Positions 7,778 through 15,720 of a stretch of 64,000 bases of DNA are shown here, piece after piece; the first letter of the stretch is position 1, and each line of letters begins with the position of its first letter. The translations under genes were made by a program, and so were the position numbers. The notes beneath the pieces are model-generated. The model was given only the letters and a program-made list of their open reading frames with translations. It was not told where the DNA came from and did not search any database. The DNA comes from an uncultured Roseibium sp. (GTDB lineage Bacteria > Pseudomonadota > Alphaproteobacteria > Rhizobiales > Stappiaceae): positions 5,784,501-5,848,500 of the forward strand of contig NZ_OY769915.1 of assembly GCF_963669205.1 (NCBI RefSeq). The letters run 5' to 3'.

Positions 7778-9028
7778 TTGAAAAAATCAACTAATACATA
7801 CAAACACGCATTAAGTGTTACGGGTCAGATTTACTTTTGCTCAGCACCCATCAGGCTAGATTCTTACGATACCTGTCAACTCGGATGCACATATTGCTTT
7901 TCTAGAAAGCGGTCAAGGAACTGGGCTCTAAGCGGTATTCATCATGCCAACCCAAAGGCATTTCGAGCACGGTTGGAACGTGTATCACGCGGTGTAATCC
8001 GATCCGCTGCTGATGAATTTTTGCAATCAAGAGTGCCGCTGCAGTTGGGTGGTCTGCAAGACCCCTTTACTCCAATTGAAGCTCAATCAGGTGTGACTCT
8101 TGAGCTTCTGCGAGCGTTGCGTGATTACCGGTACCCGACACTAATAAGTACCAAGGGCTCTATTTTTATGTCGGAGCCATATCTCAGCATTCTTAGAGAA
8201 ATGAATGTTGTTGTGAGGTTTTCGGTGGCGGGAATTGCAGAACACTTGCGTCGATTTGTGGAGCCTCGCACTGGGAGTTTTGATGCCGTCGCTCAGAATA
8301 TCAATTTGTTGTCACGTGTAGGGGTCGCTTGTGGCATTAGGTTCCAGCCAGTTTTCCCAGGATTTGAAAGTGATGTGTTGCGCATGGCAAGCAAAGCAGC
8401 CGACGCTGGAGTTCGCCAAATCTCATTTGAGTATCTCAAGTTGCCAAATGAATTGATTGACAACGAAATCGCAAGTACGAGCAAATTGTTAGGGTACGAC
8501 ATAGCGCAAAAAATGAAAAATCTTGGCATCCGAAAAATTGGACCAGACTGGAGCTTGGTACCCCAAGTTAAGAAACCGTTCGTCCGAAAAGCTCGGCGGC
8601 TTTGTCATTCACTTGGTGTCGGCTTTGGCGCAGGAGACACAGAGTTCATTCCTTGGAGCGACGGCGAGGGTTGTTGTGGTGCAATGGACCTTACTCAAAA
8701 GTCCGCAAATCATTTTAAGGCAAATTTCGTTGGCGTAATTCGGCAAGCTCTGAAAAGTTGTGACAATAAAGTTCAATTCAGCTCGTTGTTGGAACTGTGG
8801 TCCCCAAAGGAGTCAGTAGGAAATTATATGGACTGGCGAGTGCGCATACCAGAAAGCGAAAGAAACGGGCGTTCAGATTGGCTTGCACACATGGCTAAAC
8901 GTTGGAACGGAGGGCGGAGTCCCTACTCTCCTGCTTTCTTCGACGGTGTTTCAGCTACACAAGACTACGATGATGCAGGATTTAAAGTGTACGACGCCTC
9001 ACAGCTTGCAAAGGAGCTTTCGAGCTAG
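7778..9028 (+). CDS. Radical SAM protein, SplB/COG1533-like
   Basis: A 416-aa protein with the radical SAM cluster motif CQLGCTYC at residues 33-40 (CX3CX2C; Cys33, 37 and 40 bind the 4Fe-4S cluster), followed by a TIM-barrel-like region with GGLQDPF, STKG and the FSVAGI strand. The general pattern resembles spore-photoproduct-lyase-like proteins (COG1533). The C-terminal part has additional cysteines (CHS near 276, CC near 298). The substrate is unknown. Translation probably starts at TTG 7778, since AGAGGGGG lies at good spacing. The gene converges on the deoxyribosyltransferase-like gene; the two stop codons share the palindrome CTAG. It lacks the NxxC context typical of viperins, so I do not call it one. 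Confidence 0.8.
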   Translation: MKKSTNTYKHALSVTGQIYFCSAPIRLDSYDTCQLGCTYCFSRKRSRNWALSGIHHANPKAFRARLERVSRGVIRSAADEFLQSRVPLQLGGLQDPFTPIEAQSGVTLELLRALRDYRYPTLISTKGSIFMSEPYLSILREMNVVVRFSVAGIAEHLRRFVEPRTGSFDAVAQNINLLSRVGVACGIRFQPVFPGFESDVLRMASKAADAGVRQISFEYLKLPNELIDNEIASTSKLLGYDIAQKMKNLGIRKIGPDWSLVPQVKKPFVRKARRLCHSLGVGFGAGDTEFIPWSDGEGCCGAMDLTQKSANHFKANFVGVIRQALKSCDNKVQFSSLLELWSPKESVGNYMDWRVRIPESERNGRSDWLAHMAKRWNGGRSPYSPAFFDGVSATQDYDDAGFKVYDASQLAKELSS

Positions 9029-9498
9029 GCTTGAGCAATATCGTTTGCGTTTTTTCCGAGGATATTCAGCACGGCAACACACCCATCATTTAGGGTATGT
9101 GTAATAGAACTTGCCAGCGCATTGATCATTGCATGATCGTGAACATTCCCTACTGGTTCTCTCACAATTACGATTGGCACCTGCAACGCGTCTGCCCAAA
9201 AGAGTTCACCGATAGAACCGATAGATGAGTGATCAGCGCTAAGAAAGTTAGCCAGGATAACATCCGCCGAGCCGATAAGCCGTTTATTTCGATTGACTAC
9301 CAAACGCCCATGCATTTGCCTTGCAAGAGCTTCTTGAGGTCCCTCACTAAGTCTGTATGACAACGAAGAATTGTAGGGCAGCGATGCCGGATCAATCACG
9401 TCTGCATCGCACGAAATAAGCTCTCTAGCTTTTTCGCGCCAGCTAAGGATGGCGTCGTCTGTAGATCCAGTGATCGGGCCAGTCAAATATACCTTCAT
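9025..9498 (-). CDS. Nucleoside 2-deoxyribosyltransferase-like protein
   Basis: The 157-aa form starting MKVYLTGPITG matches the nucleoside 2-deoxyribosyltransferase/Rossmann-like fold: a first beta strand ending in TGPI, a NRNKRLIGSADVILAN segment at about 69-84 and a GSIGELFWADAL helix at about 94-105, whose Glu98 is the candidate nucleophile. These enzymes transfer or hydrolyse deoxyribose of nucleosides or nucleotides. Related folds occur as nucleotide-degrading components of phage defence, which fits the island, but activity is inferred only. An in-frame extension to 9576 exists; I prefer the internal ATG, where the conserved domain begins. It is convergent with the radical SAM gene and overlaps it by four bases. 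Confidence 0.75.
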   Translation of the reverse strand: MKVYLTGPITGSTDDAILSWREKARELISCDADVIDPASLPYNSSLSYRLSEGPQEALARQMHGRLVVNRNKRLIGSADVILANFLSADHSSIGSIGELFWADALQVPIVIVREPVGNVHDHAMINALASSITHTLNDGCVAVLNILGKNANDIAQA

Positions 9499-9652
9499 GC
9501 TATGATCATACCAAACCTCAGCATGCGCGGCAACGCGTGCAGACAAAACCTCACAAGTCTTGATGACATTTTGCATCGGAAAACGCGATAGATTTCGAAT
9601 TGATAAACGAGGAGTTAGGAAAAATTGCGCAGCACTCTATAATCAGGTTTCG

Positions 9653-9802
9653 ATGAGAGCGTTCATCGCCGTTTGTAGTCCCTTGATTGCTGGAGCGCTG
9701 CTTTCCAGAAGCTTGAGCAAGAACCGGAAAGTTAAACGCTTTTTCGAAAACTATCATCATTCGAAATACTCGCCGTTGGGATTTACATCCTTCACGATAC
9801 AA
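9653..9802 (+). pseudogene. Decayed second copy of the small membrane protein gene
   Basis: Bases 9653-9802 align with 5181-5335. The first 85 bases or so are roughly three-quarters identical, encoding AGALLSR-SLSKNRKV against AGALLSR-ILSNNRQV. A net one-base loss before the GGGATTTACATC block shifts the frame, so the second membrane helix is lost in the reading frame that starts at ATG 9653. Flanking bases do not match, so only this stretch was duplicated. Both copies point the same way and bracket the nuclease/radical SAM cassette. Confidence 0.6.
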
Positions 9803-9953
9803 CTTCCTCGTTTACGCATTGATTGTCACAGCCATCTACGCATCTATTTTTGGGCCAAATACCGTGAATGTGCATTCGGCAGTGATGCGCCACGCCCTTT
9901 TCTTGGTTGGATAATGCTTCTTGAAGAATGTGACAGGTCAAACACTCCGATGA

Positions 9954-10346
9954 ATGACAAAGAGCCCCACTTTCCCGTTGACCCAGTTTTCAAGGGAGCT
10001 TCCTACACAGGAATACGACCTTCTTTGCAAACGGCTCGTACGAGAAGGACTCTATACCAGCGCGACTTTCCTGGCATCACCACACTCCGCAGTAGAAGGC
10101 GGTACATGCCGGCATCTGAGCGACCTTACCTCGCCGCAAACCTTCGTCACCGAGTTTGCTAGACATATTGCAGCGGTGGTTGCGCGACCTTTGCGGGCAC
10201 ATTTGCAATCTAATCTTCATCAAAAAGTTGCTATACTTTTTGCTTCGGGACCTAAACATGCACGCTCGACAAGCCAGAGAGAATTGTGGCTTCCGCAACA
10301 TAAGCTTGATAATTTAAACGCAAACAGTGGACGCCGTGAGCCATAG
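9954..10346 (+). pseudogene. Possible gene remnant, unknown family
   Basis: An open frame of 130 codons with protein-like composition in its middle (QEYDLLCKRLVREGLY, GGTCRHLSDLTSP, FVTEFARHIAAVV), but no good ribosome site at its ATG. The overlapping frame just upstream (MNDKEPHFPVDP) reads as a natural N-terminus for the same protein, which suggests a frameshift near 9985. The region is unusually poor in intact genes for this island. I do not recognise the family; it could also be a spurious frame. Confidence 0.3.
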
Positions 10347-10602
10347 TGAGCGTTACTGGATTTCGAATTTTCCCTCTGCTATCTAGCTCGACCTTGCCTT
10401 CACGCGGCCAAATCGATCTGGATTTGATTTCGAAAATTAGCCCTACCCACTGACCATCCATATGCAGCCCAATTTGAAGAAGAAGGTAAATAGTTCAATA
10501 AATACATATAAATAGCCGTGCACGCCGATTTACTCCTTGAGCAGTGCACCCGCACGGTTTCCGCGAACGGCACTCAGTGAGCGTTTATTTGAATCCTAGG
10601 GC
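10347..10602. other. Intergenic stretch with no supported gene
   Basis: About 250 AT-rich bases between the remnant and the 3' end of the polymerase-like gene. No convincing terminator or repeat is visible. Confidence 0.4.
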
Positions 10603-12192
10603 CTATCCATTGAACCATTGTCGTGTGTGACCCCATTCTTCGCCTTTGTGGCCCACGAAATCCCATCTGCGCTGATTGTATCTCGCATATTCGACCGAAT
10701 GGACAAGGTCACTAAAGTTCTCGGAGATATGGCGAACGCCTAAATGGTGGCGCAGTTCATCTTCTTCATCGGTCAGCTCTTCAATCCAAACGGGGTCCGT
10801 TTCTAACTGAACCTCGTGTCCCATCATTTCAGCGTAGACTTCATGCATCGTGTGTTTGAGTATTTCTTCGTGACCTGTGCGGACGATGAAACTGTCATGC
10901 ACCGGGAGAACCAACTGGTCTTCATTAATCATTCTCAACATAACAGTTTCAGCAATGTCTGAGTCGATACGCTGCAATTCAATACCGATACCCGTGTTGA
11001 AGTAGTCGGCAATCGGAGCATGCTTCTCTCGCAGCGCCTCCATTATTTGTTCGAATGTCCACCCTTCAGGCATTTCTCTTTGTCGAGGTCGTCGGATTTG
11101 CCCTTCAGCGTTTATTAGCTTGAAAAAGGTCGTTTTGATTAGTTTGCGATATTCGTTCGGGATGCCATCTATGAGGTAAGCGTCATTCGGGAGTTCGAGA
11201 TCTTCCCTAGCGTAGAGCATCGCTGCTTGCATGTTGGAGTAATCGATCTCTGAAACTGGATGCCAGTTAATCGTAATGAATTTTCTGTACCGACTCTTAA
11301 TCTGCTGCCACCAGCCTCCGTAGAACCTGCCTCCATTATCGAAAGTCTCATTGTTGAAGACCCGGTAGAGCTTCCTCTGTATGGCGAGATTAAATGGCGT
11401 TCGAAGGTTTGTTCGTTCACCCGGAGCACCATTCTCGTCGACAGCACGGTTGGTCAATGCAGTTGGTAGCTCATCATCTGGAATGCAGAGATCGATCCAG
11501 TGATCTTCAAGACAGGAATTTATCGAGTGTAGATTCGAGGTCATACGCTCAACATCTTCGTGGTGAGGGGGCTCAATTAGTTCCTTCTGTTCGTTCTTCA
11601 TTCTGACGATAGGGAGAGGAGCCCTTTGGAAGAGATGCAGGGAATCAATTGAGTTTATGTCATTGATAAAATTAGTGTTCCTAGTAATACCCGGAGTAAC
11701 ATCTTCCCCGATTGATCCTTCCGTGGTTCCTGGTGGTGAGAGAGCCACCAGCAGACTTTCACGGGCACGACATCGGGTGACCATTCCTCCGGGAGAACCT
11801 TCCCCGGATCTATTGAAATTGCCCCCGCGAACCTCAATAAACCTATTGTCTCTCAGAAAACCAAAACATCTCCGGAGCGCACGAGTACCGATGCTATTAG
11901 GGTTGTATGGGGAGGATCGATAGAAGCCATTACTCCTTCCAACCAAGCAATAAGCTCTGGCATCGGTCAGATGAAATTGCAGAAGGTTAGAGAGAAGGAA
12001 GCTGAGGGCGTTCTTAAGGTTACGAAGATTGGTCCGATTCCTCGTCAAGCCTTCAGCAGACAAGACCTGATCAACCAATGAATCGACAATAACATCAAAG
12101 TCACCGGAGAGCTGGAGAGTTAAGTCTGCCCAATTCCCATTATGGAGGTCATCGCCTGTCTCACACCGGGTATCGGTTTCATGATTGGTCAT
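10603..12192 (-). CDS. Compact family-A/T7-type polymerase-like protein of the island
   Basis: A protein of about 529 aa whose C-terminal half carries the three palm/fingers motifs of the Pol I/T7 RNA polymerase superfamily. Motif A is EIDYSNMQAAMLYA with Asp317. Motif B is RKLIKTTFF with Arg349, Lys353 and Phe357 in RxxxKxxxF spacing. Motif C is PVHDSF with His432-Asp433. Motif C reads HDS as in T7 RNA polymerase rather than HDE of DNA polymerase I. No 3'-5' exonuclease domain is seen; the first 250 residues look like a helical DNA-binding region. The start is uncertain: ATG 12192, ATG 12210 and an upstream GTG at 12264 all lack a good ribosome site. It sits beside the integrase, so a role in element replication, priming or repair is inferred. 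Confidence 0.65.
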   Translation of the reverse strand: MTNHETDTRCETGDDLHNGNWADLTLQLSGDFDVIVDSLVDQVLSAEGLTRNRTNLRNLKNALSFLLSNLLQFHLTDARAYCLVGRSNGFYRSSPYNPNSIGTRALRRCFGFLRDNRFIEVRGGNFNRSGEGSPGGMVTRCRARESLLVALSPPGTTEGSIGEDVTPGITRNTNFINDINSIDSLHLFQRAPLPIVRMKNEQKELIEPPHHEDVERMTSNLHSINSCLEDHWIDLCIPDDELPTALTNRAVDENGAPGERTNLRTPFNLAIQRKLYRVFNNETFDNGGRFYGGWWQQIKSRYRKFITINWHPVSEIDYSNMQAAMLYAREDLELPNDAYLIDGIPNEYRKLIKTTFFKLINAEGQIRRPRQREMPEGWTFEQIMEALREKHAPIADYFNTGIGIELQRIDSDIAETVMLRMINEDQLVLPVHDSFIVRTGHEEILKHTMHEVYAEMMGHEVQLETDPVWIEELTDEEDELRHHLGVRHISENFSDLVHSVEYARYNQRRWDFVGHKGEEWGHTRQWFNG

Positions 12193-12319
12193 CGAACAAA
12201 AAAAGCCCATAAGCAGCAGTGGTCGGTCTGCTCCTGAGGGTAGCCTGCAAAACAAAATACACAAAACTGTGCTTCGAGAGCCTAGTGTCTGAAACCGTCC
12301 ATGCCGTCCTAAGTGTCCA

Positions 12320-13306
12320 TCATCCGACAGCTCCCAGCTTCTTCGCCAATCTCGTCATGTCAGCATGTGCATACCGCATAAGCATCTTCATGTCCCTGTG
12401 ACCTGAGATCGAAGCTACCTCTGGTACCGTCAGACCCATTTCGAAAAACCTACTAATCGCCTCATGTCTGAGGTCATGGAAGCGAAGGTCTTCTATATCT
12501 GACTTTGCCAACATCCGCTCCCAAGACATCCTTAAGGCATTGGCGGTAAGAGGGAAAACCTTCTCTACCTCGCTAGTCATTCCTTGCAAGAGTGAAAGAG
12601 CTCCCGGTGTAAGGGGAATGGTCCGTGAATAGCCGTTCTTTGACTCAAGGATGGTCACTGAGCGCCGTTTAAGGTCCACTTGGTCCCAATACAACCCAAG
12701 AATCTCGCCCCTTCTCATACCAGTTTCTATGGCGAATATGACGACCTTCTCTATTAGCGGATTCTGACGTGTTCTGGCTGCCTGGAGAAGCTTTTCGTAT
12801 TCTCCTTCCTTTAGCCTGCGTTCCCGCCTGTTGTCCCTAGCCTTCAGTCTCAACTTTTCGACAGGGTTCTCTTGGATCGGAATACCCCACTCTGTCTTGG
12901 CGACCTCGAAGGCGTGACTGATGGGTGCCAGTTGCCGTTTCAGACTTATGGGAGCAATGGTCTTCAACCGTTCGTCACGGTAGGCGGCAAAGTCAGCTGA
13001 AGTCAGGACATCAAGTCGCTTAGAACAGATCGGGTGCCTTAGAAACGCACTCAGGAAATAGGTTTCAACCGACTGCTTTTTGTGTGGCACCACCTCATCC
13101 AGATAGCGAGATACGATGTAAGCGAGGGTGTACTTTTTCAGGTCGGCTTTAGTGCTCTCCAGTTCTCCTCGGTCTGCTTCAAGCTCCCTTTCTCGAGCCC
13201 ATTCCATCGCGTCCTTGTGCTGCTGAAAGCTCTTTGTCCTTGTCGGAAATCCTTGCCGCCTGACTTGAACGTGATATTTGCCAGAGCGTTTCCTGATCGT
13301 CGCCAT
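12320..13306 (-). CDS. Tyrosine recombinase/integrase of the genomic island
   Basis: A 328-aa phage-type integrase. The N-terminal part (SGKYHVQVRRQGFP) is an arm-binding-like beta domain, followed by a SAM-like core-binding domain. The catalytic domain has Arg in TGMRRGEI, the HxxR box in HDLRH, His in GHRD and the nucleophile Tyr in MRYAH. The start is placed at ATG 13306, where the conserved MATIRKRSGKY begins and AGG lies upstream; the longer frame to 13351 lacks support. The gene lies about 100 bases from the 3' end of tRNA-Thr, the usual place for an island integrase. It would recombine the 3' end of that tRNA with the element's attachment site. Confidence 0.95.
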   Translation of the reverse strand: MATIRKRSGKYHVQVRRQGFPTRTKSFQQHKDAMEWARERELEADRGELESTKADLKKYTLAYIVSRYLDEVVPHKKQSVETYFLSAFLRHPICSKRLDVLTSADFAAYRDERLKTIAPISLKRQLAPISHAFEVAKTEWGIPIQENPVEKLRLKARDNRRERRLKEGEYEKLLQAARTRQNPLIEKVVIFAIETGMRRGEILGLYWDQVDLKRRSVTILESKNGYSRTIPLTPGALSLLQGMTSEVEKVFPLTANALRMSWERMLAKSDIEDLRFHDLRHEAISRFFEMGLTVPEVASISGHRDMKMLMRYAHADMTRLAKKLGAVG

Positions 13307-13407
13307 AATTGAACCTGCTGTGCCCAGACTGTGCCAAGCAGCTTTGTCCAATCGGATTTCTATGATGTCGAAAGAGCAAAATAGACAATAAAATCAATGT
13401 CTAAGAG

Positions 13408-13483
13408 TGGTGCCGCTGATAGGACTCGAACCTACGACCCCATCATTACGAATGACGTGCTCTACCAACTGAGCTACAGCGGC
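13408..13483 (-). tRNA. tRNA-Thr (anticodon CGT), island integration site
   Basis: A complete cloverleaf is readable on the minus strand: 7-bp acceptor stem (GCCGCTG/CAGCGGC), D-arm GCTC/GAGC, anticodon stem CGTCA/TGATG with loop TTCGTAA, and T-arm with TTCGAGT. The anticodon CGT reads ACG (Thr). CCA is encoded at 13408-13410. The 3' end faces the integrase, so the tRNA 3' half is the likely attachment site and remains intact after integration. It marks the boundary between the AT-richer island and the GC-rich chromosome. Confidence 0.95.
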
Positions 13484-13668
13484 GTTTCCCGGTAGCGGGA
13501 AGGGCGCGCGTGGTGCGCGCGGGCTCGATCAAGATCGAGTGGGCCGCTAATTACCGGAGCTTGAGGCCAGATGCAAGAGGCATCTGGCAGGTTCCCGGCG
13601 GGACACCCGAAATTGTTTTTGAATGGCGCTGGTCACGCCTCCCTGTAGCGGCCCGACCAACCGGAACC

Positions 13669-15642
13669 TCAGTTGAAGAAGCGCGGCCGGGCGGTCTTGT
13701 CGGCCTTGTCCTTGTCGTCCTCGTCGGTGCCGGGGTCGTCCGGCATGCGTTTCAGTGGAAACTGGATGGGACCGTTGCTTTCCTCAGGCGTTTCCGCAGC
13801 GTCAGACTCTGCCTTTTTCCCGCTATCCGGTTTTGAACTTCCCGCTTCCGGTTCTGCAGGCGCGTCTTTCTTGTCCCCACCCTTGTCGGCATCTCCCTTA
13901 TCCGCATCCGCCTTTACGGCATCGGCGTCTTCGCCGGCTTTCCCGGACGGTTCGGACTTGGCCTCAGGCTCGGCCTCGGCCGGCTTTGCAGTTTCCTGGG
14001 CGTCCGGGCTGCTGGCCGCCTCCGCCTTCGGCGCGGCATCGGGCAGGTTACTCAGGGCTGGACTGTAGCGCACGTCGTCTGTCGTGCCTTCGAAACCGTG
14101 CTTCGCGCTTGTATCTGCTGCGGGCGTGGAGGATGCCGGTTGGGCGGTTTCCGGAGCTGCCGCGGCTGCTTCAACGGCAGGCTCCGCCTTGAGCTCCACG
14201 GTCTTCGGCGCATCGGCAGCCGCCACCTCTTCGGTGGCATCGCCTGCTGCCGGAACCGGTTCCGGGGACTGCGCGGGAGCCGGATCGGCCGCGGGGACTG
14301 CCGCCGGCAGAACCGGGGCTTCGAAAAGGCTGTCCTCGATGAGCTCGCCTTCTTCCTCGATCGCGCTGCCGGGAGACGTCCACTGGAAGGCGTCCAGCTT
14401 GCCGGTAACCGGTGAAACCGGCTGCCATTCCGCGGAAACAATCCCGTCCGCAACCCAGGCCTTGTCCTGAGGCGCTTTGAGCGCGCGCGCTAGCCAGTCC
14501 CGCATGCGGCCCCGGTCGCCATGTTCGGCTTCCTCGACTTCGGCCATGAGCAGGAAGGCGGATCGCGTCGGTTCGGACTGCAGAAGCTTTTTCAGCTGCG
14601 TCCGCGCATCCTCGAATTCCCGCGCCTCGATGGCCGCCCGCGCAATCGCCAATGCGCCTTCCGGTGTGTTGGTGCGCTGTGCGGACAGGGACTTCACCCG
14701 CTTCAGCCTGTCGACGGCCGAGTCGCCGGTGCGCACATGCGCATAGGTCTCCGCAAGCTCCGGATGGGGGGACAGGCGCCAGGTGGCTTCCAGCACCTTC
14801 GCCGCCTTGCGGATATCGCCGCGGCGCGTCGCCAGGCGCGAGGTCAGAACGGCGGCGGGCACGAGGTCGAGCGCCAGGCCGTGGGCTTCCTTCGCCAGCG
14901 AGAACGCCCGTTCCGGTTCGCCGCCTTCGAGCTTCTGCGCCAGGGCTGTCAGGATGACGGCCCGCTGACGGCGATAGCTCTTCTTGTCGACAAGCTTGGC
15001 GGCATAATTGCTTTCCAGCGTCTTGAGCGCTTCGTCCCAATGATGGGCAACGGCCTGGTAGCCGAGAACGGCCTTGCCGGCCCACTCCAGGCCCGGCGAT
15101 GTCCTGGCCGCTTCTTCCGCGTAGTGGCGGGCGGCAATTGGCTCTCCCTGGCGTTCCGCCTCGACGAAGAGGCCGTGAAGGCCGAGCGCCTTGGTTTCCG
15201 GTTCATCCAGCATTGCCTCGAAGCGCAGGCGTGCCTCGTCATCCTTGCCGGCAAGCTGCGCGGTCTGGGCCAGCAGAAGCTTGGCGGCAGGCTCTTCAGG
15301 CAACAGCTTGTCCGCATCCAGTCCGTAGCGCCGTGCAAGCTTCGCGTTGCCGGTACCGAGTGCGATCAGGCCGTGGGACAGCGCCGTATAGCCCTTGTCC
15401 TTGCGGCGGCGGCGAAAGAACCTGCCGGCGATCTGCGGCGACTGAAGGATTGTCCGGATCACCCAGATGACGAGCAGAAAGGCAATGAGCGCGACACCGG
15501 CAACGAGCGCGACGACGACCGGCGGCTGTTCCCAGACATATCCGTTCCAGCTGATGGAAATGGTCCCGGGCACGTCCGCCAACCAGGCGAACCCGGCAGC
15601 CAGGGCAAACAGCAGGAGGAAGAACAAAAAGACGCGGATCAT
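13669..15642 (-). CDS. hemY: HemY-like TPR membrane protein of the haem operon
   Basis: Two N-terminal membrane segments (about residues 1-20 and 37-60, ending in WVIRTILQSP) precede a TPR-like helical region and a long acidic, Ala/Pro/Glu-rich tail. This is the HemY architecture found after hemCD in Proteobacteria; it is not the Bacillus protoporphyrinogen oxidase of the same name. Its exact role is unknown but it is always tied to haem synthesis genes. I use ATG 15642 (GGGAG upstream); the TTG five codons earlier is unlikely. The tail (about residue 430 to the end) is low-complexity and longer than in gamma-proteobacterial HemY. It is last in the hemC-hemD-mitofilin-hemY order. Confidence 0.85.
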   Translation of the reverse strand: MIRVFLFFLLLFALAAGFAWLADVPGTISISWNGYVWEQPPVVVALVAGVALIAFLLVIWVIRTILQSPQIAGRFFRRRRKDKGYTALSHGLIALGTGNAKLARRYGLDADKLLPEEPAAKLLLAQTAQLAGKDDEARLRFEAMLDEPETKALGLHGLFVEAERQGEPIAARHYAEEAARTSPGLEWAGKAVLGYQAVAHHWDEALKTLESNYAAKLVDKKSYRRQRAVILTALAQKLEGGEPERAFSLAKEAHGLALDLVPAAVLTSRLATRRGDIRKAAKVLEATWRLSPHPELAETYAHVRTGDSAVDRLKRVKSLSAQRTNTPEGALAIARAAIEAREFEDARTQLKKLLQSEPTRSAFLLMAEVEEAEHGDRGRMRDWLARALKAPQDKAWVADGIVSAEWQPVSPVTGKLDAFQWTSPGSAIEEEGELIEDSLFEAPVLPAAVPAADPAPAQSPEPVPAAGDATEEVAAADAPKTVELKAEPAVEAAAAAPETAQPASSTPAADTSAKHGFEGTTDDVRYSPALSNLPDAAPKAEAASSPDAQETAKPAEAEPEAKSEPSGKAGEDADAVKADADKGDADKGGDKKDAPAEPEAGSSKPDSGKKAESDAAETPEESNGPIQFPLKRMPDDPGTDEDDKDKADKTARPRFFN

Positions 15643-15720
15643 GTAGCTCGCTCCCAAGCGTCGCCGGGCGACTCCGGCTCAAAACAACAACGGCACGGAC
15701 GGCCGACCGGCGGCCGCCGC

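Noticed and set aside
7778..9028. Radical SAM protein as a prokaryotic viperin
   Set aside because: CX3CX2C is present, but the surrounding motifs and length fit the COG1533-like group better than viperins.
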